Assembly (NCBI GenBank): GCA_013397435.1
Contig: VZRG01000859.1
Location: forward strand, 205,456 to 269,455
Direction of reading: 5' to 3'
Source of the DNA: Erythrocercus mccallii
Taxonomy: Eukaryota > Chordata > Aves > Passeriformes > Dicruridae
DNA: 64,000 nucleotides
The notes beneath the pieces were generated by a model, which was given only the letters and a program-made list of their open reading frames with translations, was not told the origin of the DNA and did no database searches. Of this stretch, positions 37,201 through 46,776 are shown piece after piece. The position numbers and the translations under genes were made by a program. Positions within the stretch are counted from its first letter, which is position 1, and each line of letters starts with the position of its first letter.

Positions 37201-40200
37201 ATAGCACTGGGCAGGCTTTAGGGTCCTTTCCAACCTAAACCATTCTGGGATTCTATGATTGATGTACTTAGACTTCCAGTCACTTCAATGCTATGGTGCA
37301 AGTTACTGTGCTTTTCTGGCTCTGTTGAGTATCAGGAAAAGTATGTTCATCTAGTTTGCTTCCTTCAGGAAAAATACTCACGAAAATATCATACCCATGA
37401 AAACTCATATCATGAAAATACTCCCAATTAAGCTGCTTTTTTACTAGTAACTGATTTTCTAGTTTGTGTGCCATTGACATCTTTAAGATAAACTAAATCA
37501 CATTTTCACCCCAGTTCTCTGTAAATGTCAGAGGTCCTCGTTCTACATAGGCAATAATTTTAATGAGTTCACTGACTTTGCTTAAAAAACTCTTAAGAAG
37601 TATCTGTGACTTACACTTACAGGGATTAATAATTACAGTATGTAGTGAGTGCTCTGTAGCTTTAAATGAACTCACCATGAGTGTTTTTAACCTTGAGTAT
37701 TATTCCTATGCTTGGTGAATTGGTGTTACTTTATTTTTAATTTTAGGTGTTGAAGGGTGATATTAGACCTGCTATTGAAACACACGAGATGCTGTATCAG
37801 GTTATAAAAAAGCATAACTTTCTTCCAGAGGTAAGGTAGTAGTTTTTTGATTTTGTAAATGAAAAATTTGTATTTTTGATGGTGTAAACTGAATCTTACC
37901 TCAGTTTTTTGTACTTACGAAGGAAACTTTAAAAGGTCAGGTAGTTGTATTTAAGCCAACAGACCATCCCCTAAGCAAAGACTTGGTTTAAACCTTAGTA
38001 TGAAATAGTAGTGAATATATGACAGAAGTGGCTTTTCCCAGTGCACATTAAGAGTGAATAGATAGACTAGGAAATTTTTAGATATCTGACTTCTAGCCTG
38101 TGGTATTAATTTAGAAACAGCTGCTTAACCATCTGTCAGCATGCAGTGACACTTGACTGCACTGGAGGTGTCAGGTGGTAGGTATGTTTGCAAAAATGGT
38201 GTTTATCAAAGCTAGACTGGTTATGCATAGTTATAAAAATTAACATAGTTAACATAGAAGTCAAATATGTGTGTGGTTTGCATTCCAGAATTTATTTTTG
38301 TCTGTTCTTTTTCATCCTCAGGCATTCACAACAGACTTCAGAGTTCACTGGGCTCAGCATCCTCTGAGGCCTGAATTTGCTGAAAGCACCTACTTCTTGT
38401 ATAAGGTGCAGTCACATTCGTTCCTCTGACCTTTGAGCACTTTTCCTTGCACCTAGAATTTTGTTGCTGTTTTATTTCAAGACAGAATTGAGTAGCATGT
38501 CTCCAGCTTAACTTACCCACTGGAGCCTAAATTATATCCAGTTTCGGATATAAACAAGATGTAATGGTTATAATTTTTTTTTGTTGTTGTTTTATTTCAT
38601 AGGCTACAGGAGACCCTTATTACCTGGAAGTAGGAAAAACCCTCATTGAAAACTTGAACAAATATGCCAGAGTTCCCTGTGGGTTTGCTGCAATGAAGGA
38701 TGTTCGTACAGGAAGTCATGAAGACAGGTAAAGTTTGCACAATTATTTTGTAAAATACAAAAATACGGAAAATGTCAAATTGCCCTGTGTAATTGAATTA
38801 ATTGATATTTCAGGAGTTGTCTGTCTTCATTCTGATAACCAAGTCTTAAATGACCCATTTGTAACTGTATTGAACTGTAAATGCATTGAAACAATCTGTA
38901 AACTGTTTCAGTAGGGTTATAGAGTGCTCTGGGAGAATATTTTTAGTTTAATAACCTTTCATTTGTCTGAGAGCAATAGATGAATTATGTTCAACTAAAT
39001 ATACCTCAAATCTGTAAGTTTGTCAGGAGGTTTGTTTTTTCTATAAAGCTCTTTAGTACTGAATGTGCTGAATCATTTCCCTCTAAACACAGCTTCTTCC
39101 AAGTGGAAGTAATGCTGATGGAATTATGTCCAACAGTAATAGTCATGAAGTCTTTAGAGATGGAGCACTAGGAATATTTATTTTACTGATGTTCTAGAAA
39201 TGAGGAGATCTCCCTAAAGGACATCCCCTTTTTCTCCACAGGATGGACTCATTCTTCTTGGCTGAGATGTTTAAATATCTGTACCTGCTGTTTGCTGATA
39301 AGGAGGACATGATTTTCGACATTGAAGATTATATCTTCACTACAGAAGCTCATCTGTTGCCACTCTGGCTCTCCACTACAAACCAAACCATCTCAAAAAA
39401 AAATACAGTATGTAACGGCTCCAGTCGAAATCTGTTTCTGTGGTACACTTCCTTTTTTTGAGGGGAAATGGAAATAAAACCAGGAAAGATCATAGGTAGT
39501 TTGAGGAAGTGCACCAGTTTGAACATGTTGTTTAATAGGCACTATTTCATCATATTAACAGTCACAAGAGTAGGAATAATGACTGGATTCTGCACTGCTG
39601 AATCTTGAGATAAAAGAAAGGAATTACTCAGAAGATTTAAAAAGAAATTTGATTCCTCCTTCTTTATAAATTGGAAGATAACACAGTAGGATGTTTTTGG
39701 CCCCATCTTTATTTTTTTAATTTTTCTAAAACCTATGTTTTTCTTGTTTGTTTTAGTACATGAACAAATTTTGAGAGGTTTTTTGAGACAGCTGGGGAGT
39801 TAATTTGACAAGATACAGCTGCAGACAGATTTGGGCTGTTTAATAACTTTAGCCTATGCAGTAGGCACCTATTGCATAAATATGAGAACACTTGTGGGTT
39901 TATAAATTACTTTACCTTCCAAAATAACCTGGAGTAATACTGCTGTGCCATGAAGCATCATAAGCCCTCACTTTTTTTGATTTTGTGGTCAATAAGGTGA
40001 CATAATTTTTCTGTCAGGCAATAAGAAAAAGGAAGAAGATAAAGAGAAAATGGTGTCTGAGACATCGAGGGCACACATTCCCTTATTTGTGCCTCTATTT
40101 TTAACATTTTCTAAGAGTTTTACAATAATGCCTGGATCAGAGGAAAAGGCTTACATGGTGTGTCAGGCCATGTATCCTGGAAAAATCACCCTGTCTGATG

Positions 40201-43200
40201 GACTTTAGCATTAAACAGTGACATTTTTAGTTATTTGATCTTAATGTCAAACACTGGTTATGTTTTAATGGGTCATGGGTTTGGTGTTAAATGTTCCTTC
40301 AGGGTGGAAATCCCACACCCTCTCTGAAACGTTCTTTCCCTGAGAATTTATCTTTCCTCTTTGAGTTTTGGAAACAGAGACTGTTTTCTGAACTAAGCAA
40401 GAAGTTTTCTGAAGGGTCTGAAGGAGCATTTTATGTAACTTTTGTTCCAAATACAGGAATTTGATACAGGCAGGGTTCCCACAGCTGGTGCTGTGTTAAA
40501 TGCTGGCCCAACTTGGTTTGTTCTCTTGAGACCTGCAAATGTTAATGAAAGGCCAATAGAGAGGATAGAATAAATTGCTCAAATGCAGTTTTTTGAGATC
40601 TTTGAGTTGAAGCTGCAAATGGGCATAATCCAAGTAAGAAAAACCCATTGAAAATGATGTCAGGTGGCTGCAAGGCTGTGATGTCAAGTGTTCCTCTTTT
40701 ATAGAATTTTATCTGAACAGATGGAATGTGCAAATGATTTTTAACATAAATACAGTGCTATTAAAATAAACTGAGAGAGACATACTTGGTACTATAAACC
40801 CAACATCCTGTTTGTGTTTGCTCTCATAAACAAGGAACTTGGTCATGTCTTGGTAACAGCCCTCTAGGTTTTAGGGAGCCTTTAAATACTTGATTTTTCA
40901 TTGGCCAATATGTTGCAAACAGGAGGGGTGAGTCTTTTCAGGTAGATAAATACTACATTAATTTTTACGGGTTATAAATGAGCTTGGCAGTTATCTATAA
41001 CCAGTTATTTGCTAAGCTAAGGACATGCTAAATGTGGCTCCAAACCACAGACGTGTTCCACATGGTTTCACATGTTGCAAACCAGCAATTTGTGCAGATG
41101 TTCACTCTGCCATCTTTCCTGAAAATAGAAATTGTTTGAATTATATAGAGATTCATCCTTGCTCATGCAGACTTGCAAGTCTGTGTGGTTCCTGAGGAGA
41201 ACCTTTTGTTCACATGAAAAGATGTGCCATTTTTAGTAAGAATGACCTAATGCCTGCAGCTGGTCACTCACTGGAAAGCCAGTATCAGGTGAAACCAGAG
41301 CTACTCCCTTTACTTGTCCAGCACATAAAATACAGGGCACTGGCTTTGTCATGAGCAGGCTTGAGAAGTACTATTTGCCAGCAGAGGATTAGTTCTTTCT
41401 GAAAAAAAAAACCAAAAAAACACCAAAACAAGAAACCCTAGAAACTGTATATAATTTTAGCAAATTACAAATCAGAATAGGTGTTGTATTTGTCTGTCCA
41501 AGGGGTTGCAGTGCACTGGCTCCCCCCTATTGCACTCAGCAGCTGTATGTCCCCAGAACAGAGATTACTTAAGTCAGGCTTATCTGTTGATGTTCTTTAT
41601 GTAAAAATACAACCTGCATTTTTTTTACTCTGTATCTTTCATTTTAGAGCACAGAGTACACAGAGCTGGATGACAGCAACTTTGACTGGACCTGTCCAAA
41701 CACCCAGATCCTCTTCCCAAATGATCCCATGTTTGCCCAAAGCATCCGTGAGCCTCTGAAGAACGTGGTGGATAAGAGCTGTCCCCGGGGCATTTCCAGA
41801 GCGTAAGATGGATATTTCCTCTCTTTCTCTTAGCCCAGGACTGAGTGGAACAGGGTCTGCTCTGCAGGGAAGGAGAAGCATGAGGTGTGCTGCAGCTGGC
41901 AATCCTTGTGGGACGGGCCAAAGGGATGATTCCTGGTCACAGGAAAAATCACTTCGGATTTCTCTGGCATCCTCAGCAAGACTTGGTTTGTTTCCAGATG
42001 GAATTAGCAAATCTTTCAAAGCAAAAGGAGCTGAGTGAGCTGGATACCTCAGCTGCAGCTCCCACTTGGAGTATTGCAGGAAGTGTGTCTTTCTGATTTC
42101 CTGCAGTCTCCTGAACAATTCTGAAAGTCTTCTTTGTAGTAAGGAAACTATGCTGCCACACTTAACTGCACCTGTTTTGAGGAATTTAGGGCAGTGTTAA
42201 GGCTGACAAAGTTTGTCCTCCTGACCACCTCTTCTATATTTGTATTTCTTGAGTAAAACTGAGTTGCAACTGTATGGGGAAGACTGGGTTTGGTCAGTGT
42301 TGCAATAATGCAGACCATTTCCAAATGAGAGTACATGGCAGTTTTGTTATCAGTACTGGGGGGGAGGTTTTGCACTATAAAATTATTGATAATATAGACA
42401 ACTTTAAAAAAAAACTTGATTTGAGAAGTTGCATTCCACTGAAACTTGTACTCAGTGTACCAAGAATTCCAATCTTGTCGTGGCTGGGATAAAACTAGAG
42501 TTTTGTTTCAAGGATAATCTGGTTTTTAAAACTTTGATCTCTGATCTCTTTTGGCAGAGAAGAGAGTTTGGGAAGTGGACCAAAACCACCGTTGAGAGCC
42601 AGAGATTTCATGGCCAGTAATCCTGAGCACCTGGAGATCCTGAAGAAGATGGGAGTCAGTTTGATCCATCTGAAAGATGGACGAGTACAATTAGTGCAGC
42701 ACGCAGTGCAAGTAAGATGACCTGACAGGATTTTCATTTTTAGAGCTCTCAGCAAAGTCCTCCTAGCAATGATACTTGACACCTGGAGCTTCAGGAGGGA
42801 CAGCCACCCTGTGGAAGGAGGGACATGACCTGGATGTTGTAGCTGTGTTTAGCAGGCTGATGCTTGTTAATATTTTGCCTCAGCAACACCTTTAACTAGT
42901 CTTCCACTAAATTAGATGGAGGCTGTTCACATTGAAGTGATGTAGCCAACAGCATCTTGGCTGAAAACACTGCTTTCAGTGGGAAATACTGCCATCTCCT
43001 TATGAGGTCTATATATTTGTATATTTTCAGTCTCCTGGGTGGTGCAGGTGCTAAACATTTTGTGCAACAATGCATGGGTGGAAGTGAGCATCCACCCTGT
43101 GTGTTAAAGTCTTCATAGCAGTGGTCCAAGCAAACACAACTTCAGTATTCTTTTCCTACAAGTTTCTCAAACATTCAAGATAAAATTATTTATTGATTCT

Positions 43201-46200
43201 TTTCTCTGCAGGCAGCAAGTTCCCTAGATGCTGAGGATGGCTTACGGTTCATGCAGGAAATGATTGAACTCTCCAGCCAGCAGCAAAAAGAGCAGCAGCT
43301 CCCTCCTCGTGCTGTCCAGATTGTTTCCCATCCCTTCTTTGGCAGGGTGGTCTTGACTGCTGGGCCAGCACAGTTTGGGATGGACTTGTCCAAACACAAA
43401 GCAGGGGTATGTGAGACGTGGGTGTGTCTGTTCTTTCCCTGTTGCACAAGCCTCAGTTTCCAGTACTGCTGTTGTTTGAGGGCATCCAGCTGATCCTCCA
43501 GGTGATGAGTTAATTACAGTGGTTAAAACGACAGGGCCCAGCAGTGACAATGGCAGCAGTGACAGTCGTGGGGACTGAGTGGGGATGAGTGGCTTATCTG
43601 TCTGTGCTCTGCTCCTGAGTCATCAGCCATGGTTTAGGATTTAAAACACATGCACAGCGTGAGTTGCAAAGCAAGCTTATCCAGTCTGCAGTGCACACCT
43701 AAGGAGATGGTGATTTAGGGGAAGTTTCAGTCAGCCAGGAGCTGGCAGAAGCTTTTTAGAGTTAAAGCAAGTTGTTCTAACAAAAGCTTTTCTACAAGGC
43801 TCCGTGTAGATGGAAGAGGCAGGCTTCCCTGTGGGAAGCAGTAAGAAAACCCACATTGCAGCCCCAAAGAGGAGTTCCAGACTAGCAGTTCACAGAAGAA
43901 AAATTTCCAGAGACAACTCTTCCCAGGTGCAGAGAAACCACACTGATTATGAGAATTAGGTTTTTATTCAGTCATTCTTTGCTTCTAGAGCTCCAGTTCT
44001 AGGGCACAGATTGTCTGCACTGACACAAGACAACACTAAATGCATTAGAGTGACTGAAGGAACAAAAATACTGGGGCATCTTTCATGAGCATGACCACAG
44101 TGCTCTAATTCTCTCTTTATTTTTGTTTTTCCTAAACAGACAAGAGGATTCGTTGCAACCATTAAGCCGTATAATGGATGCTCAGAGATCACTAATCCTG
44201 AGGCAGTGAAAGAGAAAATTGCTTTGATGCAGAGAGGCCAGTGCATGTTTGCTGAAAAGGCACGAAACATTCAGAAAGCTGGAGCAATAGGAGGCATTGT
44301 CATTGGTAAATACAATTTCAAGTCCTTCATTTGTGTAAATGTAACCTAATTTTACAGATTTGAAGATACAGGAAAGCTGACAAGCTTTAAGCTGAGAAGC
44401 ACGGCAATTGTGCTCTCAGAAGATGAAGAGATGTTTGTGGTTTGTCTGGTTCTGCGTAGACACAAGTTGGGATGGGGGGTTGTCAGTGTTTTTGCAGATT
44501 CAAAACTGTTACTTCAAGGATTGCAGGGTGCTGTCAGTACTAACTGCTGAGGAAGAATCAGGATAGAAATGAAAAGTGGAGGAAAACACACCAGGTTGGG
44601 GTTTGCTGGGAAGTGACTGAGCCAGGGGAGCTGCTCCAAGCTCAGCTGATCTAATGGGAAGTTTGCCCTTCCTCTGGTGTGCTCTGCCTAGATGACAACG
44701 AGGGCAGCAGCAGTGACACAGCCCCTCTCTTCCAAATGGCTGGGGATGGCAAGAACACAGATGACATCACCATTCCCATGCTCTTCCTCTTCAACAAGGA
44801 AGGGAACATCATCCTGGATGCCATCCGGGAGTATGAGGCTGTGGAGGTGCTCCTTTCTGATAAAGCAAAAGACAGAGGTAAGGTTAGAGGTGATTTTTAT
44901 AAATCCAGCTCCCATCTGTGCCATGGCACAGTGGAACATGGACAGGAATGATTTGCACTGCAGCCCAGAGGTGCTGTGGTTTTCTGTTTGACACTGGAAT
45001 TAGTTTATTAAGCAAACCATTATCTGAGAGATATCATTGATATCCCCTGCCCCCACGAGGTAACATCCAGAAATGCTGTTCCTAAATGTCACTGGCTTAT
45101 GAGAAAATCCAGCCTTTTGGATTGCTTTTGAACCCTTTTTGTCATCAGCTGCTTTGAAGTAGCATCAGGAACAGTGTGTTTCCAGTGCCCTACATTGTGA
45201 ACATCTCTTCCTCACCAAGATCCCCAGTGACATTCCTGGGACCCAAAAGGAGAGACAAGTGCTAGAACTATTTTGCCTGTCTAAGGAGAAGTGGTTAACA
45301 TGAGAAATAAGGCTGCTGACCTCAGATGTTTCGTGGGTGTTCTTGTATAATGCAAGAAAATTGCAAGCTACTACATTCCTAGTTGAAATGTTTGACTGCA
45401 GCAGAAAATTCCAGATTTTGCTCTTGTAAGCCTTCCTTGTAGCACTACTGTGTCCAAGAAGAGCAGGTAAGAACAAGTACCTCTAGAAAATCAGCTTGTT
45501 TGCAAAGGAGATACGCCAAAATCTTGCCTTGTTTCTTCCTAACGTACAAATCCCTCTTGTTTATAACTGTGCTACGTGCTCTGACAAAATGCTAAATACA
45601 AGTTAGCTCTGCCTTGGAGAGTTTGTAATCCGTATCTGCTTCTTCCCTCTCCTCTTGCTTCCGTTTGGAATCCCAGCAACAATCTTTAAAGGTAAAATGA
45701 TTCCAAACTACATTATTGATAGCAGTAAGTATCCCATGTCAACAGTGGCATGTGCAGTTAAATTCCCTAAAAATCCTGAAGTATCAGTGTCCTGCTTATA
45801 GCCATGAACACCAAACCCAGAGAAATCTGCATGACTCAGCTGGGCAGTTGTCAGGAGCTAAGCTGGGACATGGGAGAGGTGCGTTATTGCTTTGAGTGGG
45901 GAGGCTCTGGCTTTGGCTCTCTCAAATGCACAATTCAGTAAACTTAGGAAACTCTGTCCAACTCCCACGTGCTCAGATGTGGGATCCTGGTGGATCTGGG
46001 AATGCTTTAAAATCCAGCATTAAAGTTCAGTGCACGCAGTGGATATTTGCTTAAAGCTGAAGGAGGGTAACTGGCACTGACCCGTAAGTCACTCCTGAAG
46101 TTTGAGGAACCAAAATGAGCCTCAATATATTGTTTGCCCTTATGTGAAATGTGTTAAAAGGCTTCCCTCCTGTCCCTCTGTAAAATATATTCCTCTGTGC

Positions 46201-46747
46201 CATTAAATTTTCCTATCACTGGGATGTCTGCTTCTGCTCTTCCTTGAAGAGGTCAAGGGAAGTGACCTTGGTTTTGGAATACATAATAAAATGTTGCATT
46301 CCTGCAGTTAACTTTTTCTTTCTTTTTTCCTTCCCTTTCAAAGACTTGGAAATTGAGAATATGGACCAGAAATCATCTGAAAATGATTCACACAAACCAA
46401 CTTCCGAGGAAGCTCCTTCAGAATCTCAGGATGCTGGAGCAGTCAGTGAGGAGCCCGAAGGAGGAGGAGAAAGCTCTGCTGTTGGTGACCCTGATCCCTC
46501 GTCCCCTGCCAGCACAGACAGTGCCAGTGTTTCCATGGCAGATCCGGATCCCCTCGCCCCTGGAGCCACAGAGGCTCCGGAGCCAGCACGTGCACCAGGG
46601 GACAGCCAGCCTCAGGAACAAAGCACACAGACAGAGGCCAATGCTAAAGCTCACTGGGAAAGGGAAGTCCAGCCTATGGAAACCATATTAGCAGACTGGA
46701 CTGAAGATATAGAAGCCTTTGAAATGATGGAAAAGGATGAGCTATGA
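25136..46747 (+). CDS. EDEM3: EDEM3, ER degradation-enhancing alpha-mannosidase-like protein 3, complete
   Basis: Twenty coding exons (2,799 nt) join in frame to a 932-aa protein, the length I remember for human EDEM3. EDEM3 is a luminal ER glycosidase that trims mannose from N-glycans of misfolded glycoproteins and commits them to ERAD. The order is a signal-anchor-like N terminus with hydrophobic core [16 protein letters not shown]; the GH47 domain at about residues 60-500 with Glu147 (VFETNIR), Asp294 (AGIDSYYEY), the RPEFAES block with Glu406, and Thr492 in TTEAH; a protease-associated domain at about 660-790; an acidic Ser/Glu/Pro-rich tail; and C-terminal KDEL for ER retention. The start at 25136 has a strong Kozak context. 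The upstream in-frame sequence is open but has no ATG. All splice sites are GT-AG. No damage is seen, so the gene is probably functional. Confidence 0.98.
25297..26991 (+). other. EDEM3: EDEM3 intron 1
   Basis: Starts inside the CpG island and becomes AT-rich. It contains one short CR1 3' end near 26.08 kb. Nothing else is visible. Confidence 0.85.
26055..26112 (-). mobile_element. CR1 3' terminal remnant
   Basis: aatcacagagttgttaaggt then tggaaaaggccttcaagatc and atcaagtcca, the complement of the last 60 nt of a CR1 element. Confidence 0.75.
26992..27037 (+). CDS. EDEM3: EDEM3 exon 2
   Basis: A 46-nt exon between acceptor cttttttag and donor gtaagt. It completes a Gly codon and encodes [15 protein letters not shown]. 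Confidence 0.96.
27038..30127 (+). other. EDEM3: EDEM3 intron 2 with CR1
   Basis: A 3.1-kb GT-AG intron. The one recognised repeat is a CR1 copy at about 29.64-30.02 kb that ends roughly 100 nt before exon 3. Confidence 0.85.
29640..30021 (+). mobile_element. CR1 LINE 3' fragment
   Basis: Plus-strand copy with gggctgttcagcctggagag, ctgaacgcgaggaaacactt, a ggctgcccagagaggccaga block and a terminal segment ending gctcccttcccacctgccag. It is about 380 bp and truncated at its 5' end. Confidence 0.85.
30128..30228 (+). CDS. EDEM3: EDEM3 exon 3
   Basis: A 101-nt exon between acceptor cccaacag and donor gttagt. It encodes [20 protein letters not shown] and then [13 protein letters not shown], nearly identical to human. 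Confidence 0.96.
30229..32565 (+). other. EDEM3: EDEM3 intron 3 with CR1
   Basis: A 2.3-kb AT-rich intron with a CR1 3' fragment near 32.0 kb. A direct repeat of ttctttatttta flanks the low-GC stretch at 32082-32120. No exon seen. Confidence 0.85.
31935..32072 (-). mobile_element. CR1 3' fragment
   Basis: Starts aataatcacagaatcccaac, then gctggaagggaccttaaagc, gccatgggcagggacacctt and ccagcctggccttggacact. Minus strand. Confidence 0.88.
32566..32605 (+). CDS. EDEM3: EDEM3 exon 4
   Basis: A 40-nt exon between acceptor tttcatag and donor gtaagt, encoding [13 protein letters not shown] after completing a Lys codon. Confidence 0.96.
32606..33034 (+). other. EDEM3: EDEM3 intron 4
   Basis: Short GT-AG intron; nothing else visible. 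Confidence 0.85.
33035..33147 (+). CDS. EDEM3: EDEM3 exon 5, catalytic Glu147
   Basis: A 113-nt exon between acceptor tattccag and donor gtgagt. It encodes [15 protein letters not shown] (with an N-glycosylation sequon NKT) and [11 protein letters not shown], which contains the conserved GH47 acidic residue. Confidence 0.96.
33148..33775 (+). other. EDEM3: EDEM3 intron 5
   Basis: GT-AG intron with a short CR1 remnant near 33.48 kb; nothing else visible. Confidence 0.85.
33455..33515 (-). mobile_element. CR1 3' terminal remnant
   Basis: Contains gggatcatagatggtttcag and cttggaagggacctctgggg, the complement of a CR1 tail, only about 60 bp. Confidence 0.65.
33776..33929 (+). CDS. EDEM3: EDEM3 exon 6
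   Basis: A 154-nt exon between acceptor gtgtttag and donor gtaagt. It encodes [20 protein letters not shown] and then the [12 protein letters not shown] block of the GH47 domain. Confidence 0.96.
33930..34421 (+). other. EDEM3: EDEM3 intron 6
   Basis: GT-AG intron between recognised exons; nothing else visible. Confidence 0.85.
34422..34556 (+). CDS. EDEM3: EDEM3 exon 7
   Basis: A 135-nt exon between acceptor tttctctag and donor gtttgc (a weaker but valid GT donor). It encodes [20 protein letters not shown] and then [20 protein letters not shown]. Confidence 0.95.
34557..34929 (+). other. EDEM3: EDEM3 intron 7
   Basis: GT-AG intron with a weak-looking donor (gtttgc) and a strong acceptor; nothing else visible. 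Confidence 0.85.
34930..35035 (+). CDS. EDEM3: EDEM3 exon 8
   Basis: A 106-nt exon between acceptor gttgttgcag and donor gtgggg. It encodes [20 protein letters not shown] and then [15 protein letters not shown]. Confidence 0.96.
35036..35534 (+). other. EDEM3: EDEM3 intron 8
   Basis: GT-AG intron between recognised exons; nothing else visible. Confidence 0.85.
35535..35632 (+). CDS. EDEM3: EDEM3 exon 9, catalytic Asp294
   Basis: A 98-nt exon between acceptor ctgtttccag and donor gtaagt. It encodes [20 protein letters not shown] and then [12 protein letters not shown], carrying a conserved GH47 active-site Asp. Confidence 0.96.
35633..36885 (+). other. EDEM3: EDEM3 intron 9
   Basis: A 1.25-kb AT-rich GT-AG intron. 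No repeat or exon recognised. Confidence 0.85.
36886..37011 (+). CDS. EDEM3: EDEM3 exon 10
   Basis: A 126-nt exon between acceptor tttggcag and donor gtaagg. It encodes [20 protein letters not shown] and then the [19 protein letters not shown] block. Confidence 0.96.
37012..37746 (+). other. EDEM3: EDEM3 intron 10
   Basis: GT-AG intron carrying a plus-strand CR1 3' fragment at about 37.12-37.26 kb. Confidence 0.85.
37124..37262 (+). mobile_element. CR1 3' fragment with tail
   Basis: Plus-strand copy with ggaagtgtccaaggccaggc, gcttggagcagcctgggaaa and the end gattctatgatt. It is a complete 3' terminus in EDEM3 intron 10. Confidence 0.88.
37747..37830 (+). CDS. EDEM3: EDEM3 exon 11
   Basis: An 84-nt exon between acceptor aattttag and donor gtaagg, encoding [20 protein letters not shown] and then KKHNFLPE. 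Confidence 0.96.
37831..38321 (+). other. EDEM3: EDEM3 intron 11
   Basis: GT-AG intron between recognised exons; nothing else visible. Confidence 0.85.
38322..38405 (+). CDS. EDEM3: EDEM3 exon 12, RPEFAES block
   Basis: An 84-nt exon between acceptor atcctcag and donor gtgcag. It encodes [19 protein letters not shown] and AESTYFLYK, containing the conserved GH47 Arg-Pro-Glu that carries the catalytic base in related mannosidases. Confidence 0.96.
38603..38727 (+). CDS. EDEM3: EDEM3 exon 13
   Basis: A 125-nt exon between acceptor tttcatag and donor gtaaag. It encodes [20 protein letters not shown] and then [18 protein letters not shown]. Confidence 0.96.
38728..39241 (+). other. EDEM3: EDEM3 intron 13
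   Basis: GT-AG intron between recognised exons; nothing else visible. Confidence 0.85.
39242..39407 (+). CDS. EDEM3: EDEM3 exon 14, end of GH47 domain
   Basis: A 166-nt exon between acceptor ttctccacag and donor gtatgt. It encodes [20 protein letters not shown] and then [15 protein letters not shown], whose TTEAH carries the calcium-binding Thr of GH47 enzymes, followed by N-glycosylation sequons NQT and NTS (the latter across the splice). Confidence 0.96.
39408..41647 (+). other. EDEM3: EDEM3 intron 14
   Basis: A 2.2-kb GT-AG intron. It has an A-rich run at 41400-41440; no exon or mobile element recognised. Confidence 0.85.
41648..41802 (+). CDS. EDEM3: EDEM3 exon 15
   Basis: A 155-nt exon between acceptor tcattttag and donor gtaaga, encoding [20 protein letters not shown] and then the [18 protein letters not shown] segment. 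Confidence 0.96.
41803..42557 (+). other. EDEM3: EDEM3 intron 15
   Basis: GT-AG intron between recognised exons; nothing else visible. Confidence 0.85.
42558..42711 (+). CDS. EDEM3: EDEM3 exon 16
   Basis: A 154-nt exon between acceptor tttggcag and donor gtaaga, encoding [20 protein letters not shown] and then [20 protein letters not shown]. Confidence 0.96.
42712..43211 (+). other. EDEM3: EDEM3 intron 16
   Basis: GT-AG intron between recognised exons; nothing else visible. Confidence 0.85.
43212..43406 (+). CDS. EDEM3: EDEM3 exon 17, start of PA domain
   Basis: A 195-nt exon between acceptor tctctgcag and donor gtatgt, encoding [20 protein letters not shown] and then [20 protein letters not shown]. 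Its last residues are KHKAG where I remember KHKE in human, a one-codon difference right at the donor. The chosen donor keeps phase 0 with exon 18. Confidence 0.92.
43407..44139 (+). other. EDEM3: EDEM3 intron 17
   Basis: GT-AG intron between recognised exons; nothing else visible. Confidence 0.85.
44140..44305 (+). CDS. EDEM3: EDEM3 exon 18, PA domain
   Basis: A 166-nt exon between acceptor cctaaacag and donor gtaaat. It encodes [20 protein letters not shown] and then [20 protein letters not shown] and AGAIGGIVI, a typical protease-associated domain core. Confidence 0.96.
44306..44691 (+). other. EDEM3: EDEM3 intron 18
   Basis: GT-AG intron between recognised exons; nothing else visible. 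Confidence 0.85.
44692..44877 (+). CDS. EDEM3: EDEM3 exon 19, PA domain end
   Basis: A 186-nt exon between acceptor tctgcctag and donor gtaagg, encoding [20 protein letters not shown] and then [20 protein letters not shown], ending at SDKAKDR. Confidence 0.96.
44878..46343 (+). other. EDEM3: EDEM3 intron 19, contains candidate cassette exon
   Basis: GT-AG intron of 1.47 kb before the terminal exon. It contains the candidate 48-nt cassette exon described separately. No repeat was recognised. Confidence 0.85.
45677..45724 (+). CDS. EDEM3: Candidate alternative cassette exon of EDEM3 (48 nt)
   Basis: Within the last intron, a long pyrimidine tract (cttcttccctctcctcttgc) and acceptor cccag are followed by 48 nt and then a near-perfect donor, gcA|gtaagt. 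The exon enters in phase 1 and leaves in phase 1. Inclusion would therefore insert 16 residues, [16 protein letters not shown], between KDR and the acidic tail without breaking the frame, while changing the Asp at the junction to Asn. Splice-site quality and phase fit make chance unlikely. Whether it is used, and in which tissue, cannot be seen. The 932-aa form skips it. Confidence 0.6.
46344..46747 (+). CDS. EDEM3: EDEM3 exon 20, acidic tail and KDEL
   Basis: Acceptor cctttcaaag opens the terminal coding exon (404 nt to TGA at 46745-46747). Its first part is acidic and poorly conserved (EENDS-like and PDP repeats). Its end, [20 protein letters not shown], closely matches human and supplies the ER-retention signal. 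Confidence 0.97.
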
Positions 46748-46770
46748 CTTGTAATAGTAACTTATTTGTT

Positions 46771-46776
46771 AATAAA
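46771..46776 (+). terminator. EDEM3: EDEM3 proximal poly(A) signal candidate
   Basis: AATAAA 24 nt after the stop codon. It would leave almost no 3' UTR, so it may be a minor site. Confidence 0.3.
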
